In this document: positions 1-5,039 of the stretch, piece by piece
Position numbering within the stretch: position 1 is the first letter of the stretch
How the letters are laid out: each line of letters starts with the position of its first letter
From: Burkholderiales bacterium
GTDB lineage: Bacteria > Pseudomonadota > Gammaproteobacteria > Burkholderiales > Usitatibacteraceae
Direction: 5' to 3'
DNA: 5,039 bases
Assembly (NCBI GenBank): GCA_025936275.1
Contig: JAICTR010000229.1
Coordinates: forward strand, 1 to 5,039
Notes under the pieces: model-generated
Seen by the model: the letters and a program-made list of their open reading frames with translations, nothing else
Database searches by the model: none
Told to the model about the DNA's origin: nothing
Translations under genes and position numbers: made by a program

Positions 1-200
1 ATCGGACGTCCAGCGGCGTAGGCGATCAGCGCTTCGCGCGCCGCGGCGAGCGCGCGCTCGGTGAAACGGGCACGCGCATCGCCCTGCCGGAAGCCCGCCC
101 CGGCGAGCAACGCAGCGATTGCCGTCACCACGAGGAGCACGGCGAGGAGGAGGAACGCGCCTCGCTGCAAGCGTGCGGGAAGATGGATCCGCGCGGCCAC
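1..200 (-). CDS. Pilin-like / pseudopilin-like protein, N-terminal fragment
   Basis: The first 66 complete codons of a gene that runs off the window at position 1. With the GTG start at 200-198, a short basic leader (VAARIHLPARLQRG in codon order, with the initial V read as Met) is followed by a hydrophobic helix, AFLLLAVLLVVTAIAALLAG. An amphipathic helix containing ARARFTERALAAAREALIAY comes next. This is the layout of a type III (prepilin) signal and N-terminal pilin helix. Cleavage would fall after the Gly of QRG, giving a mature Ala-Phe start with no Glu at position 5, so it is not a canonical major pilin. The helix ending in AREALIAYA resembles non-canonical pilin-like proteins found beside such machinery in betaproteobacteria (from memory, not searched). 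An alternative in-frame ATG at 230-228 would add ten residues (MPSWRWTEAL) but has no ribosome site. The GTG has GGAGG 5 bases upstream. It lies 100 bases (70 from the ATG) after the preceding stop. Product identity beyond the helix cannot be judged. Confidence 0.72.
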   Translation of the reverse strand, partial: MAARIHLPARLQRGAFLLLAVLLVVTAIAALLAGAGFRQGDARARFTERALAAAREALIAYAAGRP

Positions 201-205
201 GAGCG

Positions 206-210
206 CCTCC
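206..210 (-). promoter_or_regulatory. Ribosome binding site favouring a GTG start for the pilin-like gene
   Basis: GGAGG on the minus strand at 210-206, 5 bases before GTG at 200-198. This is the cleanest Shine-Dalgarno in the window. The in-frame ATG at 230 has no purine-rich sequence upstream (preceding bases are CCGTCGCATGCTGC). The site therefore argues that the shorter start is used, which also gives a leader of about 14 residues, normal for prepilins. Confidence 0.6.
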
Positions 211-248
211 GTCCAACGCCACGAAGGCATGCAGCATGCGACGGAAGC

Positions 249-290
249 GGCGCGGCGTCGCGCCTAAACCGAGATTGCCGCCGCGCGGCG
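249..290 (-). other. Two GC-rich inverted repeats in the gap before the pilin-like gene
   Basis: The gap between the stop at 301 and the pilin-like start holds two perfect inverted repeats. At 279-290 there is a 12-base self-complementary sequence, CGCCGCGCGGCG. At 249-264 there is a hairpin with 6-base arms, GGCGCG and CGCGCC, around a 4-base loop. Neither is followed by a T run on the minus strand, so neither is a standard intrinsic terminator. They could slow transcription, stabilise the upstream mRNA end, or be chance in a sequence this rich in GC. I see no convincing -35/-10 or sigma-54 promoter in the gap. Confidence 0.35.
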
Positions 291-300
291 TGCGCTTGAC

Positions 301-630
301 TCAGCGCTCGCGCTCGATCTTCACCTCGTCGGCGCTGCGCGAATACGCGTTCACCTCGCGCGGATCGAAGATGCGCTTCGCCCCGGGGCCGCTCACCACC
401 ACCGGACGCCCGTCGATCCACACCACGCCGCGCCCGTCGCTGCGCTGCACGTAGCCGGTCACGGCATGGCGCCCGCCGGAAGGGGCCGCGGCGGCCTGCA
501 CTTCCTCGCCGCGCCGCAGGCGGTCGAGCTGCTCGCGCTCGGCGGGCGTGTAGAAGAGGCGCCCAAGGTCGTCGGCGTGCGCGGCGCAGGCGGCGAGCGT
601 GGCGAGCAGCAGCGCGACGCGGCTAATCAT
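301..630 (-). CDS. Small exported protein, PilP/GspC-like periplasmic domain (possible lipoprotein)
   Basis: A 109-residue exported protein. The N-terminus MISRVALLLATLAACAAHA is a signal peptide. It can be read as a signal peptidase I substrate (cleavage after AHA, residue 19) or as a lipoprotein, since LAAC at 12-15 fits a lipobox. A charged helix with the segment LGRLFYTPAEREQLDRLR (22-39) follows, then a low-complexity Ala/Pro/Gly linker (45-53). A small beta domain comes next, with VTGYVQRSDGRGVVWIDGRPV at 57-77 split as strand-turn-strand, resembling the homology region of GspC and the PilP beta domain that contacts the secretin. It starts inside the upstream gene (8-base overlap), with AAGGG at 643-639 as ribosome site. 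Position after the PilMN- and PilO-like genes matches PilP in the pilMNOPQ order, supporting a role as the link to an outer-membrane secretin. It is shorter than typical PilP (about 170 residues). MshK is an alternative comparison. It would often be annotated hypothetical. Confidence 0.82.
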   Translation of the reverse strand: MISRVALLLATLAACAAHADDLGRLFYTPAEREQLDRLRRGEEVQAAAAPSGGRHAVTGYVQRSDGRGVVWIDGRPVVVSGPGAKRIFDPREVNAYSRSADEVKIERER

Positions 631-1237
631 GGTGCTTGCCCTTGTCGCGCAGCGTGATCCACTCGAGCGTGCAATCGCCCTCGACGTGCGCGGCGAGCTC
701 CTCGGGCGGCGCCGGCAGGCGGTGCAGCGTGCACTGCTCCACCGGGTAGAAGCCCTGGCGCGAGCGCGACAGCTCGTCGATGAAGCCGAGGAGGTCGCCC
801 TCGTGCAGCGCCTTGGCGCGCAGCTTCACGCGGCTCGCGAGCACGTCCACCGAGGGAAACACCCGGCCGCCGGCGAGCGGCAGCGTGCGTTGCGGCGCGA
901 TCTCGTAGTCGAGGCTGAAGAGCTGGTAGCGCGAGCGCAGCACGTTCACCTTCTCGACCAGGTCGAGGCGGTGCTCGCGCTCCAGCAGGCCGCGCGCCAC
1001 GAGCGTGCGGAACACGCCCGCCGATTCGTTGAGGTTGTCGCGCTCGCGGCGCGCGCTGTCGAGGCGCGCGCGCGCCTCCTGCAGGCGTTGCGCGGCGGCG
1101 AGGCTGTCGCGCTTTTCCTTGAGACCGTACCAGTGGCTCGCGTAGACGAGCGCCGCGCCGCACACCACCGCGGCCGCGAGCAGCGCCCAGGTGGCGCGCA
1201 GCGCCTTCCATCCCTCCGCGGAGAAGACCGCGTTCAC
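623..1237 (-). CDS. PilO/GspM-like alignment-complex protein with a periplasmic cysteine pair
   Basis: Likely partner of the preceding PilMN-like protein in the inner-membrane alignment complex. The 204 residues comprise a short cytoplasmic N-terminus, one membrane segment at about 13-33 (WALLAAAVVCGAALVYA), a charged coiled-coil stretch at about 37-75 rich in Arg, Glu and Leu, and a periplasmic alpha/beta domain at 85-198. That is the standard PilO/GspM/MshJ plan. Cys169 and Cys189 lie in the periplasmic domain on what look like neighbouring strands (VEQCTLHRL and GDCTLEWITL) and may form a disulfide. The start is GTG at 1237-1235, overlapping the upstream TGA as GTGA. It is supported by GGGGAG at 1251-1246, 8 bases upstream. 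The reading frame stays open upstream to 2476, but that part is antisense-like shadow sequence with no recognisable domain. The assignment rests on architecture and context more than sequence identity. Confidence 0.86.
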   Translation of the reverse strand: MNAVFSAEGWKALRATWALLAAAVVCGAALVYASHWYGLKEKRDSLAAAQRLQEARARLDSARRERDNLNESAGVFRTLVARGLLEREHRLDLVEKVNVLRSRYQLFSLDYEIAPQRTLPLAGGRVFPSVDVLASRVKLRAKALHEGDLLGFIDELSRSRQGFYPVEQCTLHRLPAPPEELAAHVEGDCTLEWITLRDKGKHHD

Positions 1238-2841
1238 GAGCCGATCTCCCCGTGGTCGCGCACCACGCGCAGCACGAAGCGCGGCTCCATGGTCCGCGAT
1301 TCGTGCTCGGAATGCCGGCCCTCGATCTGCGCGCGCGAGCTCGTGTCGAGGGGGCTTTGCACGATGTCGGCCTGCGTGCCGGGCAGCGCCGCGAGCTCCT
1401 CGGCGAGGCGATTCACCTCGGCGAGCGCGCCGCGGAAATCGTTGTTCGCGACGCGCACCGTGCCCGCGACCAGCGCCACCTCGTAGCGGCCGCCGGCGAA
1501 CGCCTCGTCGGCCGTGGGTCGCGGCGAGGGCGGCTCCGCGGTCACCGCGCGCACCGGGGGCGGCTCGCCGGTGCCCGCCTTCGAGACCACCGGCAGCGCC
1601 TTGGGATCGTCGCTCGCGATCCAGGCGAGCTGGCCGAGCCGGATCTCCGGATGGCGGTCCAGGACGTGGGAGAGGGTCGCGGCGAAATCGGTGACGCGCG
1701 GAAAGCCGCGGATCGCGGCGTTGTAGAAGGCGACCGAATCGCGCATGGTCGAGCCGCCCACGCCGAACGACGGCATCGCGCGCGTGACGGCATCGTATTC
1801 CTGGTTCGCCTTGCTGAGGTCGCTCTCGACGCGCACGTCGTGGTCGCTGGTCTCGAGCGCCCGGTCGACGTTCCAGACCGCGCCCGCGAGGCAGCCGGCG
1901 AACGCGAGCGCCGCGGCCTGGCGCAATGCGAAGCGCGCGCGCCGCAGCGTGTCGAAGCGGCGCATCTCGGCGGACGCGAAGTGGTTGCGCCCGGGCCGCG
2001 CGAGGAAGAGGTGCACGAACACCTCCTCGGCGGTCGAGCCCGCCGGCGGCGGGCGGATGCCGAGGCGCGCGCCGACCTCGTCCATGTCGAGGATGTGGTG
2101 CTGGATCTGCGCGAAGTCGCGCAGCGACGGCTGCACCAGCACGCGGTCGCTCGCATGCAGCAGCACGCAGACCTCGAGCCGGTCGTTCTCGGCGAAATGC
2201 CGCAGGCTGTCGAGGTACTGCCAGGTGCGCGTCGTCTCCTCGGAGATCAGCGTGCCGAGGCTCTGGCCCTCCTCGGGATCGATCGGCGTGAGGCGGCTGA
2301 ATTTGATCTCCTGCTCGCGGAAATAGGTCTGGCGCATCGCGCCGCCGGGCGTGAAGGTGACGAGCAGCGTGTGCGGGAAGAGCAGGTTCAGCGCCGGCAG
2401 GAGCGAGCTGCTGAACACGGCCGCCGAGTAGATGCCGCCGAGCGGGACGCGCAACCGCTCGATCGCCTCGAGCCACGGGCGCAGCACCTCGGGGTTGGTG
2501 ATCGCGGTGTAGAGCACGCGGTCGTCGCGCCGGCCCTCGGGCTCGCGTCCCTGCACCACCGCGTAACGGAACGGCGTGTTGCGGAACATCTGCGCGAGCT
2601 TGCGCGCGAGGATCGCCTCGCGGTCGCGCGCGCCGACGTGCGGGATGGCATCGAGGCGGAAGTCCTCCTCGGCGAGGTCGGTGAGGAGGTGCACCGGCTC
2701 GCGGCGCAGGTTGGCGAGGTAGGGCTCGAATTCCGCCGCCGCCGGCGCGGTGGCGTCGAACTCGCGGCGCGAGGCGATGCGCTTGCCGCGCGTCACCATG
2801 CTCACGAGCCGCGAGTTGGTGAGGTAGATGAAGTGCGCCAT
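1234..2841 (-). CDS. PilM-PilN fusion-like / GspL-like alignment-complex protein
   Basis: Probable bitopic inner-membrane protein linking the cytoplasmic ATPase/platform to the periplasmic alignment complex. The 535-residue product has a large cytoplasmic half (1-300), one membrane segment at about 305-327 (core AAALAFAGCLAGAVWNV), and a periplasmic half (330-535). The cytoplasmic half has a PilM-like strand pattern, including TLLVTFTPGG near 158-167 followed by FREQEIKFSRL at 174-184, but I see none of the Asp/Gly phosphate loops of an active actin-like ATPase. The periplasmic half has a short helical stretch, a PilN-like segment FAATLSHVLDRHPEI at 386-400, a Pro-rich linker at about 421-445, and a beta-alpha-beta segment at 452-530, as expected for ferredoxin-like domains of PilN/GspL. 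It starts 4 bases after the platform gene stop with no good ribosome site, suggesting translational coupling. Its stop overlaps the next start by 4 bases. The function is inferred from layout and neighbours; direct sequence identity to PilM, PilN or GspL is weak. It would commonly be annotated hypothetical. Confidence 0.85.
   Translation of the reverse strand: MAHFIYLTNSRLVSMVTRGKRIASRREFDATAPAAAEFEPYLANLRREPVHLLTDLAEEDFRLDAIPHVGARDREAILARKLAQMFRNTPFRYAVVQGREPEGRRDDRVLYTAITNPEVLRPWLEAIERLRVPLGGIYSAAVFSSSLLPALNLLFPHTLLVTFTPGGAMRQTYFREQEIKFSRLTPIDPEEGQSLGTLISEETTRTWQYLDSLRHFAENDRLEVCVLLHASDRVLVQPSLRDFAQIQHHILDMDEVGARLGIRPPPAGSTAEEVFVHLFLARPGRNHFASAEMRRFDTLRRARFALRQAAALAFAGCLAGAVWNVDRALETSDHDVRVESDLSKANQEYDAVTRAMPSFGVGGSTMRDSVAFYNAAIRGFPRVTDFAATLSHVLDRHPEIRLGQLAWIASDDPKALPVVSKAGTGEPPPVRAVTAEPPSPRPTADEAFAGGRYEVALVAGTVRVANNDFRGALAEVNRLAEELAALPGTQADIVQSPLDTSSRAQIEGRHSEHESRTMEPRFVLRVVRDHGEIGS
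1246..1251 (-). promoter_or_regulatory. Ribosome binding site for the PilO-like GTG start
   Basis: GGGGAG on the minus strand lies 8 bases before GTG 1237-1235, inside the last codons of the upstream gene. It fixes the start within a reading frame that otherwise stays open far upstream, and supports coupling through the GTGA stop/start overlap. Confidence 0.6.
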
Positions 2842-2845
2842 GCGG

Positions 2846-4048
2846 CTAGAACTTGATCTTCGCGATCACGTCGTAGATCGGCAGGAAGATCGAGTAGAGG
2901 ATCGCGACGATGAGCAGGCCGAGCACGATGGTGGTCGCCGGGCCCAGCATCTGCTGCAGCCGGTCGATGCCCTCGCGCACCTGGCGGTTGTAGAAATAGC
3001 TCACGTTGAGGAGCGCCGAGTCGAGCCCGCCGGTGGATTCGCCCACGCGCAGCATGCGCAGCACCAGCGGCGGGAAGAGCTTGGTCGCGATGAACGCCTG
3101 CGAGATGCCCTGCCCCTCCGAGATGCTGCGCCCGACCTTCTGCAGGCCTTCCTCCATCACGCGATTGCCGACGATCTTCTCGCAGATCTGGATGCAGTCG
3201 AGCACGCTGATGCCGGAGCGGTAGAGCATCGCGAAGTAGGTCGAGAAGCGCGCGAGGATGATCTTCTGCCGGATCGCCCCCAGCACCGGGAGCCTGAGCG
3301 AGAGCCCGTCGATCGCGCGCTGCGCCCCTTCGTTGGTGCGCGCGAAGACGAAGGAGCCCACCGCGAGCGCGGTGGGGATGCCGATCAGGAGGTACCACCA
3401 GCGCACGAAGACGCCGGAGAGCGCGACCAGCACCGCGGTCTCCTTCGGCAGCTTCGGCACCATGGTGCGGAACGCCGCGGCGAGCTGCGGCACGAGGAAG
3501 ATCATGAGGATGAAGATCACCGCGATGATCACCGTGAAGACGATCGACGGGTAGACCAGCGCGCGGCGCGCCTGCGAGGCGATCTCGTCCTGCCACTTGA
3601 GGTTCTCGGAGAGCTGGTCGAGCACTTCGGTCATCTGGCCGCTCTGCTCGCCGGCGCGCACCAGCGCGACGAATACCGTATCGAAGCAGTACGGATGGTT
3701 CGCCATCGCCTCCGAAAGCTTGAGGCCGCCCTCGATGTCCTCGAGGAGCGAGGCGATCACCTGCCGGAAGCCCGGATTGTCCACGGTGTCGCGCAGGTCG
3801 GTGAGCGCCTCGATGATGTTCACGCCCGCCTTGAGGAGCTGCGAGAGGTGGAAGCAGAAGGCGATGAGCTCGGTGCGCGAGACGTGGCGCGTGCGCCGCG
3901 CGGCGGAGCGCTTCACCGGGTCGAAGGTGACGAGGTCGAGCCCGAGGCGCTTCAGGCGCAGCTCCAGGTCGATGGCGTTCACCGCGTCGAGGTTGCCGCT
4001 CGAGATGCGCCCGTCGGCATCCACGGCGCGGTAGGCGAAGAGGGCCAT
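2846..4048 (-). CDS. GspF/PilC-type inner-membrane platform protein
   Basis: Polytopic inner-membrane protein at the base of the assembly machine, thought to couple ATPase movement to subunit extraction and filament growth. At 400 residues it has full family length. It opens with the typical MALFAYRAVDADGR, then has two homologous T2SF cytoplasmic domains at about 63-185 and 265-390. Repeat hallmarks are LSQLLKAGVNIIEAL at 68-82 with GEQSG at 133-137, and AMLYRSGISVLDCI at 273-286 with VGESTG at 335-340. Three membrane segments are predicted at about 167-190, 217-236 and 370-392. It starts 16 bases after the ATPase stop. A GGGAG lies only 2 bases before the ATG (4055-4051), which is close for a ribosome site, but there is no in-frame start codon between the ATPase stop and this ATG and the N-terminus fits the family. 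The frame is intact. PilC, GspF and MshG cannot be separated from this sequence alone. Confidence 0.96.
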   Translation of the reverse strand: MALFAYRAVDADGRISSGNLDAVNAIDLELRLKRLGLDLVTFDPVKRSAARRTRHVSRTELIAFCFHLSQLLKAGVNIIEALTDLRDTVDNPGFRQVIASLLEDIEGGLKLSEAMANHPYCFDTVFVALVRAGEQSGQMTEVLDQLSENLKWQDEIASQARRALVYPSIVFTVIIAVIFILMIFLVPQLAAAFRTMVPKLPKETAVLVALSGVFVRWWYLLIGIPTALAVGSFVFARTNEGAQRAIDGLSLRLPVLGAIRQKIILARFSTYFAMLYRSGISVLDCIQICEKIVGNRVMEEGLQKVGRSISEGQGISQAFIATKLFPPLVLRMLRVGESTGGLDSALLNVSYFYNRQVREGIDRLQQMLGPATTIVLGLLIVAILYSIFLPIYDVIAKIKF

Positions 4049-4064
4049 GGCTCCCGGCGCGTCC

Positions 4065-5039
4065 CTACAGCACGCGGTCGGTGAGGTCCACCACGCGCGA
4101 GATCTCCTCGAGGCTCGTCTGCCCGAGGAGGACGCGCGAGATCGCGTCCTCGGCGAGCGAGCGGAAGCCCTTGGCGCTCGCCGCGGCGCGGATCTCGCGG
4201 CCGGTGGCGCGGCGCGCGATGAGCTCGTCGATCTCCGAGTCGAGCTTGAAGAGCTCCATGATCGCGACGCGTCCCTTGTAGCCCACGTTGTCGCAGCGCG
4301 CGCATCCTACCGCCTGGTACACCGGGCGTTCGTCGTCGGCATCGACGCCCAGCAGGCGGCGCGTGGCGGGATCCGGCGTGTACGGCGACTTGCAGTGCGG
4401 GCAGAGCTTGCGCATCAGGCGCTGCGCCACCACGCCGATGATGTTGCCCGCCATGATGTCGGGCAGCACGCCGAGGTCCATGAGGCGCGGGATCGCGCCG
4501 ATGGAGGAGTTGGTGTGCAGCGTGGAGTACACCTGGTGGCCGGTCATGGCCGCGCGGAACGCCATCTCGGCGGTCTCCTGGTCGCGGATCTCGCCCACCA
4601 GGATCACGTCCGGGTCCTGGCGCATCATCGAGCGGATGCCCGAGGCGAAGTCGAGCTTCACCACCTCGTTCACCGAGGTCTGGCGGATCATCGCCATCGG
4701 GTACTCGACCGGGTCCTCGAGGGTCATGATGTTGATGCCCTCGGTGTTGATGTAGTTGAGGATCGAGTACAGGGTCGTCGTCTTGCCGCTGCCGGTCGGC
4801 CCCGTCACGAGGATGATGCCCTCGGGGCGCGCCAGCATCAGCTTGAGCGTCTTCAGGTCCTCGGTGTGCAGGCCCAGGTCCTCGAGCGGCACGATGCCCT
4901 TGTCGCGGTCGAGGATGCGCAGCACGATGTTCTCGCCGTGCGTCGTGGGCTGCGAGGAGACGCGGAAGTCGACCTGGTGCCCCGAGAGCATGAGCGAGAT
5001 CCGCCCGTCCTGCGGCGCGCGCGTCTCCGCGATGTTCAT
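4065..5039 (-). CDS. GspE/PilB-type filament assembly ATPase (C-terminal part, cut by window edge)
   Basis: Cytoplasmic hexameric ATPase that powers pilin or pseudopilin polymerisation by acting on the inner-membrane platform protein encoded next. The visible 324 residues hold the whole nucleotide-binding core: Walker A GPTGSGKT at 80-87, the Asp box around TLEDPVEY at 106-113, Walker B DPDVILVGEIRD at 142-153 with catalytic Glu150, and the His box GHQVYSTLHTN at 167-177. A zinc-binding four-cysteine motif follows (CPHC at 213-216, CARC at 246-249), typical of GspE, PilB and MshE and absent from PilT retraction ATPases. Family members are usually about 550-600 residues, so roughly the first 250 are missing. 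The ATG at the window edge is not a real start: the residues after it match the interior of the N2 domain, and the frame stays open to the edge. The stop is TAG at 4067-4065. I cannot choose between GspE, PilB and MshE because the N1 domain is outside the window. Confidence 0.96.
   Translation of the reverse strand: MNIAETRAPQDGRISLMLSGHQVDFRVSSQPTTHGENIVLRILDRDKGIVPLEDLGLHTEDLKTLKLMLARPEGIILVTGPTGSGKTTTLYSILNYINTEGINIMTLEDPVEYPMAMIRQTSVNEVVKLDFASGIRSMMRQDPDVILVGEIRDQETAEMAFRAAMTGHQVYSTLHTNSSIGAIPRLMDLGVLPDIMAGNIIGVVAQRLMRKLCPHCKSPYTPDPATRRLLGVDADDERPVYQAVGCARCDNVGYKGRVAIMELFKLDSEIDELIARRATGREIRAAASAKGFRSLAEDAISRVLLGQTSLEEISRVVDLTDRVL

Noticed and set aside
279..290. Rho-independent terminator before the pilin-like gene
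   Set aside because: The palindrome has no loop and no T run follows on the transcribed strand; the same applies to the hairpin at 249-264.
61..454. Plus-strand frames opposite the pilin-like and small exported genes
   Set aside because: Arg/Ala/Pro-rich translations without signal or domain; the minus strand encodes a clear signal peptide and a prepilin-like helix.
599..1486. A 295-codon plus-strand open frame opposite the PilO-like gene
   Set aside because: Shadow of GC bias; the complement encodes a protein with membrane segment, coiled coil and good start signals.
623..2476. A 617-codon minus-strand frame that would extend the PilO-like protein far upstream
   Set aside because: The first 413 codons are Arg/Ala/Pro-rich shadow of the PilMN-like gene. 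The GTG at 1237 with its ribosome site and GTGA overlap gives the real start.
1252..2856. A 534-codon plus-strand open frame almost exactly opposite the PilMN-like gene
   Set aside because: The translation is dominated by Arg, Ala, Glu, His and Val with no domain or membrane pattern, as expected for the complement of a high-GC gene. The minus-strand gene has a coherent architecture and operon junctions.
2802..3596. A 264-codon minus-strand frame inside the platform gene
   Set aside because: It overlaps the GspF/PilC gene in another frame and has compositionally biased sequence with no recognisable domain.
2828..4084. A 418-codon plus-strand open frame opposite the platform gene
   Set aside because: It is rich in Asp, Glu, His and Arg runs produced by complementing hydrophobic GC-biased codons. 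The opposite strand is an unmistakable GspF/PilC protein.
1..5039. tRNA, rRNA, CRISPR array, insertion sequence or prophage features
   Set aside because: I saw no spaced direct repeats, terminal inverted repeats with a transposase, or RNA gene sequence; nearly all bases are explained by the six minus-strand genes.

Overview
This 5,039-base window is GC-rich and almost entirely coding. Every gene I can support lies on the minus strand, in one tightly packed direction of transcription running from position 5039 down to position 1. The genes are the core of a type IV filament assembly machine, the superfamily that includes type IV pili, MSHA pili and type II secretion. High GC, GTG starts and clear Shine-Dalgarno sequences, together with the gene families, suggest a Gram-negative proteobacterium. 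Betaproteobacteria is my best guess, but this rests on family resemblance and not on a search.

Layout in transcription order. (1) 5039-4065: the C-terminal 324 residues of a GspE/PilB-type assembly ATPase, cut by the window edge, with intact Walker A, Walker B, His box and a four-cysteine zinc motif. (2) 4048-2846: a complete 400-residue GspF/PilC-type inner-membrane platform protein. (3) 2841-1234: a 535-residue single-pass protein whose layout looks like PilM joined to PilN (as in GspL), with a degenerate actin-like N-terminal half. (4) 1237-623: a 204-residue PilO/GspM-like protein with one membrane segment, a coiled coil and a small periplasmic domain holding two cysteines. (5) 630-301: a 109-residue exported protein that resembles the periplasmic domain of PilP/GspC and has both a lipobox and a signal peptidase I site. 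(6) 200-1, or from 230: the N-terminus of a pilin-like protein that runs off the window.

The junctions are +16, +4, -4 and -8 bases, so the first five genes are probably one mRNA with translational coupling. A gap of 70-100 bases with two GC-rich inverted repeats precedes the pilin-like gene; it is the only intergenic stretch of any size.

Inferred roles: the ATPase drives the platform protein, which extracts pilin-like subunits from the inner membrane. The PilMN-like and PilO-like proteins form the periplasmic alignment complex, and the small exported protein may link this complex to an outer-membrane secretin. No secretin, prepilin peptidase or retraction ATPase is visible here, so I cannot say whether this is a pilus, an MSHA-like or a secretion system. 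The functional class is known. The fused, divergent alignment subunits and the atypical pilin-like protein are the least ordinary parts.
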